NCBI GenBank assembly: GCA_025351125.1 | Contig: JANXWN010000081.1 | Location: 1-14,415 of the forward strand | Reading direction: 5' to 3' | Length of the DNA stretch: 14,415 bases | From: Caulobacteraceae bacterium | Lineage (GTDB): Bacteria > Pseudomonadota > Alphaproteobacteria > Caulobacterales > Caulobacteraceae | Shown here: positions 1-8,331 of the stretch, in pieces | Numbering within the stretch: position 1 is the stretch's first letter | Layout of the letters: each line of letters starts with the position of its first letter | The notes under the pieces: generated by a model | What the model saw: the letters and a program-made list of their open reading frames with translations, nothing else | Database searches by the model: none | What the model was told of the DNA's origin: nothing | Program-made: the position numbers and the translations under genes

Positions 1-2
1 GT

Positions 3-896
3 TTGGGCGGCGTTTTCAGCAACCGACTGGACATCTTTACTCATTTTTCACCGCTCTATCTCGTCGGCGGGCTTGTCGCCGTCGGCCTGCAAGCCGCGCG
101 GGGTCAGCAGAAGAGCCGGTGGGCCCTCGGTCTGGGAGTCGGCGCTATCGCGATCGCTACCGCGCTGATCGCGCCGGACGTCATTGCGCGAGTCACCTCC
201 CCCGCTGCCGGACCGGCGCACCAGACCCTGAAAATCATTCAGCTCAATTTATGGAGCAAGAACGTTGATCCGCGCGGAACGGCTGCCTGGATCGCCGCGC
301 AAAACGCCGACATCGTGGTCTTGGAGGAAGTGATCGACGCGCCGTCGGTGGTGCCGACCTACTTGCGTCGGGCGTTCCCTTATCGATCACCGCAAGCCGC
401 GCCGTTTGCCGTTTCAACGCTGATTTTGTCGAAAATTTCGCCCGACGACAGCGGCGCTTATCCCTCACCCGACAGATTGGGACGTCATTCAGGGGCCTGG
501 GCCCACTTTGGTGACGCCGCGGCGGGCTTTACCGTCGCCGGAACTCACGCCCTGTGGCCTGTGCCGCCGGGACGCCAGCAAGCCTTGACGGCGTTATTAG
601 CAACCCGGCTGGGGGCATTCGATCGTAAATCTCTGATCCTGGCCGGCGATTTTAATGCGACGCCGTGGTCATTTGCGCTGCGGCGGCAAGATGCCTTGCT
701 CGGTCTGACCCGCCGCAGCCACGCCCTGTTCAGCTGGCCCGTGCGACCTTACAGTCGCTACAAATTCTGGACGCCCGTTCCCCTCATGCCTATCGACCAC
801 ATCTACGCGGGTTCGGCCTGGAAGACCGTGAGCGTCGAGACCGGGCCCAAATTGGGCTCCGATCACCTGCCTATCATCGCGGTACTGACGCGGTGA
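3..896 (+). CDS. Endonuclease/exonuclease/phosphatase family protein, membrane-anchored, 5' partial
   Basis: This is the C-terminal 297 residues of a protein whose start lies before the window; the TTG at base 3 is probably an internal leucine codon. Two hydrophobic segments (about residues 18-30 and 41-57) look like the last membrane helices. The rest is a DNase I-like fold with its usual metal and catalytic residues: IIQLNLW (N82), VVLEE (E108/E109), THALWP (H182), GDFNATPWS (D216, N218), PIDH (D265, H266) and a terminal GSDHLPI (D287, H288). Family members cleave phosphodiesters in nucleic acids, phosphoinositides or sphingomyelin, so the substrate cannot be read from the sequence. The order helices-then-catalytic-domain suggests an active site on the outer face of the inner membrane, which is inference. 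The stop lies 38 bases before hdaA on the same strand, so co-transcription is possible. Family is secure; role is unknown. Confidence 0.9.
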   Translation: MGGVFSNRLDIFTHFSPLYLVGGLVAVGLQAARGQQKSRWALGLGVGAIAIATALIAPDVIARVTSPAAGPAHQTLKIIQLNLWSKNVDPRGTAAWIAAQNADIVVLEEVIDAPSVVPTYLRRAFPYRSPQAAPFAVSTLILSKISPDDSGAYPSPDRLGRHSGAWAHFGDAAAGFTVAGTHALWPVPPGRQQALTALLATRLGAFDRKSLILAGDFNATPWSFALRRQDALLGLTRRSHALFSWPVRPYSRYKFWTPVPLMPIDHIYAGSAWKTVSVETGPKLGSDHLPIIAVLTR

Positions 897-934
897 AGGT
901 TCCCGCGGGACCCGTTTAGCGGTAAACCTCGCCC

Positions 935-1621
935 GTGACCGCCCGACCCAGCCCCGCCCGCCAACTTCGCTTGCCGCTGTGTCGAGCGCCATCGGATCGG
1001 CGTGAAGACTTTATCGTCTCGTCCGGCAATGCGGCGGCCGTCGCGGCGCTCGACGGCTGGCGATCGTGGATTGACGGACGGTTGGCGCTGATCGGCCCCG
1101 AGGGATCGGGTAAAACGCATTTGGCCAGAGCGTGGGCGCGAAAGGCCGACGCGGTGATCTTTGAGTCCGGTCAAATCGACGTCGCGGCCGTGCGCGGGCG
1201 CACCGTCCTGTTGGAGGATGTGGACCGACGCCCCGCCGATGCGGCCGTATTCCATTTGATCAACATGACCAATTCTCAAGCGCCCGTTTTGTTCACGGGT
1301 CGCACGCCACCTAATCTGTGGCCCACCGAAGTCCCTGACCTGCGATCACGCCTCAATGCGTTGATGGTCGCCCAGCTCGAGTCGCCGGACGACAGCGTGT
1401 TGGAAGGTGTGCTCAATAAGTTCTTCCGTGAACGGAATATTAGGCCCGACGCCGACGTCATTCCCTATCTTACCCGACGGATTGAGCGATCCGTGCCGGC
1501 GGCTTATGCCGCCGTCACCCTCATCGACGAAGCCGCCGCCGGTGGAAAACGCGAAGTGACGCGCGCGCTGGCGCGAGAGGTTCTTGACGAGCCTGATCAA
1601 ACCATCGACCTGTTCGAATGA
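935..1621 (+). CDS. hdaA: HdaA, DnaA regulatory inactivator (Hda family AAA+ protein)
   Basis: This 228-residue protein resembles the DnaA AAA+ core without the DNA-binding domain. With the DNA-loaded sliding clamp, Hda stimulates hydrolysis of ATP bound to DnaA after initiation (RIDA) and prevents re-initiation. A clamp-binding hexapeptide QLRLPL occupies residues 10-15, as in Hda. Walker A is GPEGSGKT (54-61) and Walker B is VLLEDVD (91-97). A sensor-I-like LFTGRTPP (119-126), box VII DLRSRL with candidate arginine finger R139, and a sensor-II-like ERSVPAAYAAVTLIDEA follow. A GTG start at 935 is chosen because an in-frame TAA lies at 923-925 and because it retains the clamp motif; no clear Shine-Dalgarno precedes it. 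It has the length expected of Hda and lacks DnaA domains I and IV. ppk1 and ppx follow on the same strand, an arrangement I associate with Caulobacterales. Confidence 0.93.
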   Translation: MTARPSPARQLRLPLCRAPSDRREDFIVSSGNAAAVAALDGWRSWIDGRLALIGPEGSGKTHLARAWARKADAVIFESGQIDVAAVRGRTVLLEDVDRRPADAAVFHLINMTNSQAPVLFTGRTPPNLWPTEVPDLRSRLNALMVAQLESPDDSVLEGVLNKFFRERNIRPDADVIPYLTRRIERSVPAAYAAVTLIDEAAAGGKREVTRALAREVLDEPDQTIDLFE

Positions 1622-1631
1622 ACTCCCGCAG

Positions 1632-1639
1632 GCTATAGA
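1632..1639 (+). promoter_or_regulatory. Candidate -10 element for ppk1
   Basis: GCTATAGA in the 74-base hdaA-ppk1 gap is close to the Caulobacter housekeeping -10 pattern GCTANAWC. No good TTGACGS-like -35 sits 10-14 bases upstream. If real, it would give ppk1 a leader of about 50 bases. Weak call. Confidence 0.2.
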
Positions 1640-1695
1640 GGACATGGTTTCCACGTCGCCCGCCTCCCTTTTACGGACCCAATCCGCCCACCCGC

Positions 1696-3927
1696 ATGAC
1701 TGAAGTTGTCGCCGCCATCGTCCCGGACGCTCAAAAAGCCCCGGCCGGCGCTAGCCCGCCTTCGACGCCGATCAGCCGTCCGCAAAGCCCGCTGACCTTC
1801 TTGCCAGAACGATTCATCAATCGCGAATTGTCCTGGCTGGCGTTTAATCGACTGGTGCTGGAAGAGGCTGACAATCCGCGTCATCCTTTGCTGGAACGCC
1901 TGAGGTTCCTGTCGATTTCAGCGAACAATCTCGACGAATTCTACATGGTGAGGGTCGCCGGCCTGAAGGGTCAGGTGCGCGAGGGCGTGCGGGTGACCAG
2001 TGAAGACGGCCTCTCGCCGACCCAACAATTGCGCAAGGTCGACGCGCAGGCCAATCGCCTCATGGCCGATCAGCAGCGCATCTGGCTCGAGTTGCGCGCC
2101 GAAATGGGTGGTGTCGGCCTGCGTCTTCTGGATGCCAAGGATGTAACGGCGGCGGATCGGCTTTCCGCTGAAACCATATTCGCCACGCACATTTTTCCGG
2201 TCTTGACCCCGTTGGCGATCGATCCGGCCCACCCGTTCCCGTTCATTCCCAATTTGGGGTTTTCGCTGGCTTTAAAGCTGCAACGCCGGAGCGACAACAA
2301 GTTGTTCTACGCGCTCGTGCCCGTGCCGCATCAGGTCGCCAGGTTTTGGGAATTGCCGCCACTGAAAACCGGTCGGCGCAAAAGTCAGCGGCGGTTTATC
2401 GCGTTGGAAAGCTTTTTATTGCTGTTCCTAGACAAGTTGTTTCCCGGTTGTCGGGTCATGGGTAGCGGGCTGTTTCGCTTGATCCGCGACTCCGACGTCG
2501 AAATTGAAGAGGAAGCCGAAGATTTGGTGCGCGAATTTGAAGCGCGCCTGAAACGCCGACGCCTAGGTTCGGTGGTGCGCGTCAAGCTTCATGCCTCCAT
2601 GCCCGAAGATTTGCGAGAGTTCATCTTGGACGGGCTAGACGCCGATCCGCAAGACGTTGTGCGCGTCGATGGCAAGCTGGGCTTGGCGCAAATGGCGCAA
2701 TTGATACCCGCCGATCATCCGGAGTTGAAATTCAAGGCCTTCACGCCGCGATTCCCAGAACGCATCCGCGATCACGGCGGAGACTGTTTCGCGGCCATTC
2801 GCGAGAAGGATATTTTGGTGCACCACCCGTTCGAGAGTTTCGACGCGGTGGTACAGTTTTTGCTGCAGGCGGCGCGTGATCCTAATGTGTTGGCGATCAA
2901 ACAGACCCTATATCGCACGTCGAAGAACAGCCCGATCGTCGCGGCGTTAATCGAGGCGGCGGAAAACGGCAAGAACGTCACCGCTCTTGTCGAGATCAAA
3001 GCACGCTTCGATGAAGAGGCAAATCTGAAATGGGCGCGCGATATGGAACGCGCCGGGGTCTATGTGGTCTACGGCTTTGTCGAATACAAAACTCACGCCA
3101 AACTGTCTTTGGTCGTGCGTCGCGAGGGCGAACTTTTACGCGCTTATTGCCACTACGGCACCGGCAACTATCATCCCGTTACCGCCAAAATTTACACCGA
3201 CCTTTCCTTGTTCACCACCGACGCCGCGCTCGGTCGAGATTCGGGAAAATTATTCAACTACATAACCGGCTACGCTCAGCCCGAACGGTTGGAGAAAATC
3301 TCTTATTCGCCGATTACCTTGAAAGACGACCTGCTGCGCCTGATCGCCGCCGAAGCGACCAATGCGCGCGAAGGTAAACCGGCGGCGATATGGGCTAAGA
3401 TGAACGCCCTGGTGGACCCTGTGATAATCGACGCCCTTTACGCGGCGAGTCAGGCCGGGGTTTCTATCGACCTGATTGTGCGCGGCGTCTGCTGCCTGCG
3501 CCCCGGCATTGCGGGACTGTCCGATAAAATTCGCGTCAAGAGTATTATCGGCCGGTTTTTGGAGCACGCGCGCATCGTCGCATTCGCCAACGGCAAGGCC
3601 ATGCCATCGACCGAAGCGCGGCTGTTCATTTCCTCCGCGGACTGGATGCCGCGCAATCTTGATCGCCGGGTAGAAGCCATGGTTCCGATCGAGAACCCCA
3701 CCGTGCACCAGCAGATCCTTCAGCAAATCATGGTCGCCAACCTGAATGACGAAGCGCAAAGCTGGCTGCTCAGCGGCGACGGAACCTATCGCCGCAGTCC
3801 TGGTTGGAACAAAAAAGGCGCTTTTTCCGCCCACGACTATTTCATGACCAATCCGTCCTTGTCGGGCCGAGGCCACAAGGTGAAGGACCTGCCGCGCGCT
3901 TTTGATCATGTTGGCCCCAGACTCTAA
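1696..3927 (+). CDS. ppk1: Polyphosphate kinase 1
   Basis: PPK1 reversibly polymerises the gamma-phosphate of ATP into inorganic polyphosphate through a phosphohistidine intermediate. The 743-residue protein has a proline/alanine-rich, probably disordered tail of about 35 residues, then the conserved [13 protein letters not shown] (39-51). Catalytic residues keep a constant offset of +32 from E. coli PPK: H467 in KTHAKLS is the autophosphorylated histidine (E. coli H435), H486 lies in [14 protein letters not shown] (H454), and H624 lies in GRFLEHARI (H592). By that offset the domains are N about 36-138, H about 139-353, C1 about 354-534 and C2 about 535-719. The extra length over E. coli (688) is mostly the tail. 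The ATG at 1696 has no obvious Shine-Dalgarno. The 3' end overlaps ppx, so the synthetic and degradative enzymes are probably translated from one message. No clear Pho box was seen upstream. Confidence 0.97.
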   Translation: MTEVVAAIVPDAQKAPAGASPPSTPISRPQSPLTFLPERFINRELSWLAFNRLVLEEADNPRHPLLERLRFLSISANNLDEFYMVRVAGLKGQVREGVRVTSEDGLSPTQQLRKVDAQANRLMADQQRIWLELRAEMGGVGLRLLDAKDVTAADRLSAETIFATHIFPVLTPLAIDPAHPFPFIPNLGFSLALKLQRRSDNKLFYALVPVPHQVARFWELPPLKTGRRKSQRRFIALESFLLLFLDKLFPGCRVMGSGLFRLIRDSDVEIEEEAEDLVREFEARLKRRRLGSVVRVKLHASMPEDLREFILDGLDADPQDVVRVDGKLGLAQMAQLIPADHPELKFKAFTPRFPERIRDHGGDCFAAIREKDILVHHPFESFDAVVQFLLQAARDPNVLAIKQTLYRTSKNSPIVAALIEAAENGKNVTALVEIKARFDEEANLKWARDMERAGVYVVYGFVEYKTHAKLSLVVRREGELLRAYCHYGTGNYHPVTAKIYTDLSLFTTDAALGRDSGKLFNYITGYAQPERLEKISYSPITLKDDLLRLIAAEATNAREGKPAAIWAKMNALVDPVIIDALYAASQAGVSIDLIVRGVCCLRPGIAGLSDKIRVKSIIGRFLEHARIVAFANGKAMPSTEARLFISSADWMPRNLDRRVEAMVPIENPTVHQQILQQIMVANLNDEAQSWLLSGDGTYRRSPGWNKKGAFSAHDYFMTNPSLSGRGHKVKDLPRAFDHVGPRL

Positions 3928-5464
3928 CGCCGATCCGAGCCACAGCGACGCGGCGGTGATCGACGTCGGCAGCAATTCAGTGCGTCTCGTGCTCTACCGG
4001 CTGGACGGTCGAGCGGTTTGGACGGTGTTCAACGAAAAGGTCTTGGCCGGATTGGGCCGTGAACTCTCCACCACGGGGCGTCTTTCTCCGGCCGGTGTCG
4101 AGACCGCGATGATCGCCCTCAAGCGGTTCCGCGCCCTGATTGACGCCAACCGCCCGGCTCGGGTTTTCGCCGCCGCCACCGCCGCCGTTCGTGAGGCGAT
4201 CGATGGTCCGGCCTTTAGCGCGCGGGTGGAGGCCGAGACCGGCTTGCGTTTGCGGGTTCTTACCGGCGCGCAGGAGGCGCGTTATGCCGCTTTGGGCGTC
4301 TTGGCCGGCGCGCCCTCGTCCGCCGGACTGGTTGGCGATTTGGGGGGCGCAAGCCTGGAGCTGACCCCGCTGGCGCGCGGCGAGCCGGAAGCGGGCGTCA
4401 CGCTGCCGCTAGGACCGTTTAGTTTTACCGAAAGCGGACGTTCGGACGCCGGCCGCATCCGCTCGGCCCTTGCAAAACACCTCCGACCGCTGGGCTCGTC
4501 TTATCGCACCGAAACGCTCAACGCCGTCGGCGGGGCGTGGAGAAATCTGGCCCTTTTGCATATGCGCTTGTCGCAGTATCCGCTTGAAATCGTCCATCAG
4601 TATCAAATCACACGAACCGACGCCCTAGAAGCGGCGCGCTTCATCAGTCGCCAGTCCCGCGCCTCACTGGAGGGTATTCAAGGCATCTCGCGGCGGCGCG
4701 TCGACGCCCTACCCCACGCCGCCCTGGTGCTTGAGGGCTTGATCGAAAATCTTGGCGTTCAGCGCGTGGTGGTGTCGGCCTACGGCTTGCGTGAAGGGCT
4801 ATTGTGGGAGGCCATGGCGCCCGACCTGCGAGCGCGCGATCCTTTAGTCGACAGCTGCGCTGCCTTAGGGTCGCGTTATTCTGTCGCCGAGGCGCTCGGT
4901 GGGGCGTTGCAGACTTGGTTGTCGCCCAGCTTCGCCACGCTAGCGCCGCTGTTTGGCGCGCGCGATCCAATCCTGCTGGCCGCCGCCGCCCGCTTGGCGG
5001 AACTGGGCGCGCAACTGCACCCCGACCATCGGGCGGACCTGATCTTTCATCAAGTTTTACGGGCGCCGATCCCTGGCATGGATCATGTTGAACGCGCTTA
5101 TCTAGCCTGCGCCGCCTATGCCCGGCACACCGCCGATGCGACCCCCCCGGACGTCGGCACGATCACGCGATTGCTAAGCCCCGAACGCCTGCAACGCGCT
5201 CGCGCTTTGGGGGCCGCCCTGCGATTGGGTTGCGATCTTTCCGGCCGAAGTCCCGACCTACTCGCCCGGACGTCGATAGAGTTTCGGTCCAACGCCGTCG
5301 TCTTGCGGGCCGACGAAGGTTGGGCCCAAACGCTGCTGGTCGACCAGACCGCCAAGCGCGCCGCGACCTTAGCCACGCTGCTGGGCCGCAGCGCAAAGTT
5401 GCGCGGTCGACGTCCCCGCCCACCACAAATCGAGAGCGAGGCGGAATTAGCGGAAGTTTTTTAG
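3908..5464 (+). CDS. ppx: Exopolyphosphatase / pppGpp phosphohydrolase (Ppx/GppA family)
   Basis: Ppx/GppA enzymes release terminal phosphate from long polyphosphate and, in some members, convert pppGpp to ppGpp. From the ATG at 3908 the protein has 518 residues. Signatures of the actin-like ATPase fold are [15 protein letters not shown] (phosphate loop 1, D19), ATAAVREA (91-98), [13 protein letters not shown] with probable catalytic E123, and GDLGGASLE (143-151, phosphate loop 2). The motifs [14 protein letters not shown] and [15 protein letters not shown] follow. A helical C-terminal region, with a [20 protein letters not shown] stretch, is typical of the longer alphaproteobacterial members. 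A TTG two codons upstream (3902) is possible but less likely. The gene overlaps ppk1 by 20 bases in a different frame, consistent with translational coupling. Polyphosphatase versus pppGpp hydrolase activity cannot be separated by eye; the neighbour favours polyphosphate. Confidence 0.93.
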   Translation: MLAPDSNADPSHSDAAVIDVGSNSVRLVLYRLDGRAVWTVFNEKVLAGLGRELSTTGRLSPAGVETAMIALKRFRALIDANRPARVFAAATAAVREAIDGPAFSARVEAETGLRLRVLTGAQEARYAALGVLAGAPSSAGLVGDLGGASLELTPLARGEPEAGVTLPLGPFSFTESGRSDAGRIRSALAKHLRPLGSSYRTETLNAVGGAWRNLALLHMRLSQYPLEIVHQYQITRTDALEAARFISRQSRASLEGIQGISRRRVDALPHAALVLEGLIENLGVQRVVVSAYGLREGLLWEAMAPDLRARDPLVDSCAALGSRYSVAEALGGALQTWLSPSFATLAPLFGARDPILLAAAARLAELGAQLHPDHRADLIFHQVLRAPIPGMDHVERAYLACAAYARHTADATPPDVGTITRLLSPERLQRARALGAALRLGCDLSGRSPDLLARTSIEFRSNAVVLRADEGWAQTLLVDQTAKRAATLATLLGRSAKLRGRRPRPPQIESEAELAEVF

Positions 5465-5507
5465 AACGTCGGGCTGTCGGGGCGACCCCTCAGCGCCGCC
5501 AGCCGTC

Positions 5508-5522
5508 GCGGGGTTACCCCGC
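5508..5522. terminator. Short GC hairpin at the ppx/rnd convergence, weak terminator candidate
   Basis: GCGGGG-TTA-CCCCGC is a perfect 6-bp stem whose three-base loop is the rnd stop codon. It lies at the meeting point of the convergent genes ppx and rnd. No T-run follows on either strand, so it is not a classical intrinsic terminator. A second small GGGG-CGA-CCCC hairpin lies at 5479-5489. Confidence 0.22.
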
Positions 5523-6683
5523 CTTCGGCCCGCGCCGTACCTCGACCACGCGCACACGCGTTCCGTCCAGCACCAAGGCCAATTCGCCTTGCTTGAGTTT
5601 CAGGGCATCGGCGCCAAACGCGTCCAAGCGCCAGCCTTGTAGAGCCCCGACGTCCGCCGCGTCGTCATTGGCGATGCGTTCCAAATCCGAAACCGTGGCG
5701 ATCAGTTTCGAAGCGACACCGACGTCTTCGGCCCGCGCCTTGAGCAGTACCTTCAGTAGCTCTACCACCGCGCCCGCGGCGGGTGACGGTGGCGGACGGT
5801 CACGCTGCACCACCGGCGAGTAGGCTTCCGGGTCCTTCAGCGCTTCTCGAATAACCTCCAGCAATTCGGATCCAAATTTCGAGCCGGAATATCCCTTTTG
5901 CACCCCGCGCAGACGATCAAGCGCGACGGCGTCAGTCGGCGCCTGACCTGCCAATTCGTCGATGGCGTCGTCTTTGAGAATGCGTCCGCGCGGCTGATCG
6001 CGATTTTGCGCCGTGCGTTCGCGCCAAGCGGCGACGGCGCGAAACACGGCCAAATACTTCGCCGTATGCTTGCGCGGTTTCAGCCGCTTCCAAGCGTTCT
6101 CCGGTTCAACGTCATATAACGCCGGATCGGTCATGGCCTTCATTTCTTCGGCAACCCAATCCATTCGCCCGGCCTCCTCCAGCCGCGCCCGCAGCATGGG
6201 GTACAACGTCGCCAAATGGGTCACATCGGCCAGAGCGTAAGTCAGCTGGGCCTCACTTAACGGGCGGCGCGCCCAATCGGTGAAACGGCTGGATTTGTCC
6301 AAATCGACCTTCAACATCTGACGCACGAGAGCGTCATAGGCAATCTGCTCGCCGAACCCCGCCGCCATCCCGGCAATTTGCGTGTCGAACATCGGTTCGG
6401 GAATAGCTTTAAGGTTGCAGAAGATTTCCACATCCTGCCGCGCCGCGTGCAAAACTTTCTCAATGGACGGATCGCGCAAGACCGCCAAGAAAGGCTCGAG
6501 GTCTAGATCCGGTGACAGGGGGTCGATCACCGCCTCGGCGTCCGGCGTTGCCGCCTGGATCAGGCACAGCTTGGGCCAATAGGTGGTCTCGCGCATAAAT
6601 TCGGTGTCGACCGCCAAGAACGGCGCGCCCCGCACGCGCTCACAGAATTCGATCAGTTGGGGAGTGGTCGTAATCGGCGTCAT
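5514..6683 (-). CDS. rnd: Ribonuclease D
   Basis: RNase D is a 3'-5' exoribonuclease that trims tRNA precursors and other structured RNAs. The 389-residue protein has an N-terminal DEDDy exonuclease domain: AVDTEFM supplies D26 and E28, [10 protein letters not shown] supplies D84, and YALADVTHL supplies Y149 and D153. An HRDC-like helical domain covers about residues 205-290 ([18 protein letters not shown], then DRLRGV). A further C-terminal helical region follows with [14 protein letters not shown] near the end. Length and domain order are normal for alphaproteobacterial RNase D. The ATG at 6683 is closely preceded by a housekeeping-like promoter that would put transcription start at or next to the start codon. 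The gene is convergent with ppx and divergent from purM. Confidence 0.96.
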   Translation of the reverse strand: MTPITTTPQLIEFCERVRGAPFLAVDTEFMRETTYWPKLCLIQAATPDAEAVIDPLSPDLDLEPFLAVLRDPSIEKVLHAARQDVEIFCNLKAIPEPMFDTQIAGMAAGFGEQIAYDALVRQMLKVDLDKSSRFTDWARRPLSEAQLTYALADVTHLATLYPMLRARLEEAGRMDWVAEEMKAMTDPALYDVEPENAWKRLKPRKHTAKYLAVFRAVAAWRERTAQNRDQPRGRILKDDAIDELAGQAPTDAVALDRLRGVQKGYSGSKFGSELLEVIREALKDPEAYSPVVQRDRPPPSPAAGAVVELLKVLLKARAEDVGVASKLIATVSDLERIANDDAADVGALQGWRLDAFGADALKLKQGELALVLDGTRVRVVEVRRGPKAG

Positions 6684-6689
6684 GGGCTA

Positions 6690-6716
6690 GCTATAGCGCC
6701 GTCAACGGGCGGTTAA
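6690..6716 (-). promoter_or_regulatory. Candidate housekeeping promoter of rnd (possibly bidirectional)
   Basis: On the minus strand TTAACCG (6716-6710), 12 bases, then GCTATAGC (6697-6690) fits the Caulobacter sigma-70 pattern TTGACGS-N10-14-GCTANAWC at 5 of 7 and 7 of 8 positions. The -10 ends 6 bases before the rnd ATG, so the transcript would have almost no leader. GCTATAGC is self-complementary. On the plus strand a weaker TAATCGG (6671-6677) lies 12 bases upstream of it, so the same element could also start purM transcription. Confidence 0.4.
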
Positions 6717-6734
6717 GCAATACGTATCCCACCC

Positions 6735-6748
6735 AAAACGCTCGTTTT
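6735..6748. repeat. Inverted repeat AAAACG-CT-CGTTTT upstream of purM
   Basis: Perfect 6-bp arms around a two-base centre, 30 bases before the purM start codon, in locally AT-rich sequence. It has the size of a small dimeric-repressor operator. It does not match the E. coli PurR box. A separate 8-bp palindrome, ATACGTAT, lies at 6720-6727. Confidence 0.4.
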
Positions 6749-6778
6749 TGCCATCGATGTCGCACGAGACCCGATTCC

Positions 6779-7828
6779 ATGAGCCGCACTTTCGCCGAAA
6801 CGATCCCTAATGGCCTGACGTATGCGCAGGCCGGCGTGGATATAGACGCGGGCGCGGCGTTGGTGGAGCGAATCAAACCCTTGGCGAAATCAACCCGCCG
6901 CCCCGGCGCCGACGCCACATTAGGCGGGTTTGGCGCGCTGTTCGACCTGAAGGCCGCTGGGTATGACGATCCCCTCCTCGTCTCCGCGACCGACGGCGTG
7001 GGCACTAAGCTCAAGATCGCCGGCGAAACCGGCATTCATGACACCGTCGGCATTGATCTGGTGGCGATGTGCGTTAACGACTTGCTGGCGCAAGGCGCGG
7101 AACCATTGTTTTTTTTAGACTATTTTGCCACGGGCAAACTGGACGTCGAGGCGGCGACCGCCGTCGTGGCCGGCATAGCCGAGGGTTGTCGTCAGGCAGG
7201 GGCCGCCCTTGTGGGTGGCGAGACGGCGGAAATGCCTGGCATGTATTCCGGTGGCGACTATGACCTCGCTGGATTTTGCGTCGGTGCGGTGGATCGCCGC
7301 GGCGTACTGCCCAATCTGGCGGCCCAAAAGAGCGGCGACGTCCTGATTGCCCTCGCCTCGTCGGGACCCCACGCCAATGGTTACTCCCTGATCCGACGGG
7401 TGGTGGCGCGCGCCGGGCTAGACTGGAGCGACCCAGCCCCGTTCGCTCCTGGCGCGACGGTGGCCCAGGCGCTGATGACTCCCACCCGAATCTACGTTTC
7501 GAGCGTCTTGCCACTGGCCAAGGCCGGGCGGATCACCGCCGGCGCGCACATTACCGGCGGGGGCCTGATAGAGAACCCGCCCCGCGTGCTGGCCGACGGC
7601 CTGATCGCTCGTTTCGACTGGAACGCCTGGACCGCGCCGCCGGTGTTCCAGTGGCTGCAGGAGGTCGGCGGGATCAGTGAAATCGAAATGCGGCGCACCT
7701 TCAATTGCGGCATTGGGTTTTTGCTGGTGGTCCCGCCTGAAAACGTCGGACAGGTGCTGACCGCGTTGATCGACGCGGGGGAGACGGCGTTTGTTTGCGG
7801 GCAGGTCGCGCGCGCCGCCAAACCCTGA
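6779..7828 (+). CDS. purM: Phosphoribosylformylglycinamidine cyclo-ligase (AIR synthetase)
   Basis: PurM closes the imidazole ring in purine synthesis, converting FGAM and ATP to AIR, ADP and phosphate in the cytoplasm. The 349-residue protein is full length. Conserved blocks are [10 protein letters not shown] (48-57), [14 protein letters not shown] (69-82), [20 protein letters not shown] (98-117), [20 protein letters not shown] (146-165), [47 protein letters not shown] and [11 protein letters not shown]. The start is the ATG at 6779, 95 bases from the divergent rnd start, without a strong Shine-Dalgarno. In many proteobacteria purM is followed at once by purN. Here the next gene is a convergent DUF2948 gene, so purN must be elsewhere or on the other side of a rearrangement. 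Confidence 0.97.
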   Translation: MSRTFAETIPNGLTYAQAGVDIDAGAALVERIKPLAKSTRRPGADATLGGFGALFDLKAAGYDDPLLVSATDGVGTKLKIAGETGIHDTVGIDLVAMCVNDLLAQGAEPLFFLDYFATGKLDVEAATAVVAGIAEGCRQAGAALVGGETAEMPGMYSGGDYDLAGFCVGAVDRRGVLPNLAAQKSGDVLIALASSGPHANGYSLIRRVVARAGLDWSDPAPFAPGATVAQALMTPTRIYVSSVLPLAKAGRITAGAHITGGGLIENPPRVLADGLIARFDWNAWTAPPVFQWLQEVGGISEIEMRRTFNCGIGFLLVVPPENVGQVLTALIDAGETAFVCGQVARAAKP

Positions 7829-7882
7829 CGGCCGCCTCGGCGCGGGAGTGACGATGACCGGCCGGGCGGCGGGCGGCGCCTC

Positions 7883-8323
7883 CTATCCCTCGTGCCCGGG
7901 CGTCCTGGGCGCGGGCCAGGGGACTGAGAGGTCGGCAAGGGCTGCGTCGATGCACTCCACGGTGGCCGCCAGGTCGCCGCCATCGGCGAAGGCAAAGGTG
8001 ATCACGCCGCCGGGAGCGCGCTCAGCGGTTTGATCGGGTGCGAACGATAGCGCCAGCAATTCCAGCACCGCCTCTTTGGAGTCGCGCCGCAAATTGCGCG
8101 CCTTGACCCCCAAAACGCCGCCCAATTGCACCGCAGCGCGCACCCGCATCACGGCGGGGGCCTCTGTTTCCCAGCAAAACCGGTTAAAGGCTATGGTCAA
8201 GCGCCGTCCTTTTGGCTCCCACTGAATATCGCCGATACGGGTGACGGCGTCCTGCAAGGCCGCCGATATCACCGCCAAATCGTCGGCGTCTTGCGCCAGC
8301 AGACGTAGCGCCTTGACGTTCAT
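7883..8323 (-). CDS. DUF2948 family protein
   Basis: A 146-residue soluble protein of a conserved alphaproteobacterial family with no known function. Family-like features are the opening MNVKALRLLAQDADDLAVIS, then LQDAV, a GDIQWEPKGRRLTIAFNRF block and WETEAPAVMRVRAAV. The frame is open back to an alternative start at 8383, inside murA. The ATG at 8323 is preferred because it matches the family's usual N terminus and lies 8 bases after the murA stop, giving a tight operon. The family commonly follows murA and precedes hisD in alphaproteobacteria; here no hisD follows and the gene ends 54 bases from convergent purM. No catalytic motif, signal peptide or membrane helix is visible. Confidence 0.85.
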   Translation of the reverse strand: MNVKALRLLAQDADDLAVISAALQDAVTRIGDIQWEPKGRRLTIAFNRFCWETEAPAVMRVRAAVQLGGVLGVKARNLRRDSKEAVLELLALSFAPDQTAERAPGGVITFAFADGGDLAATVECIDAALADLSVPWPAPRTPGHEG

Positions 8324-8331
8324 CGTCTGGG

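Noticed and set aside
901..910. 10-bp palindrome TCCCGCGGGA before hdaA
   Set aside because: It has no loop for a hairpin and no matching partner elsewhere; likely chance in GC-rich sequence.
3902..3907. TTG start for ppx two codons upstream
   Set aside because: An ATG follows two codons later and there is no ribosome binding site favouring TTG.
3250..3975. Minus-strand open frame of 241 codons opposite the ppk1 end
   Set aside because: It overlaps the conserved C2 domain of PPK1, including catalytic H624, and has no recognisable motif.
5479..5522. Intrinsic terminator for ppx or rnd
   Set aside because: Two small GC hairpins exist but neither is followed by a T-run; kept only as a low-confidence structure.
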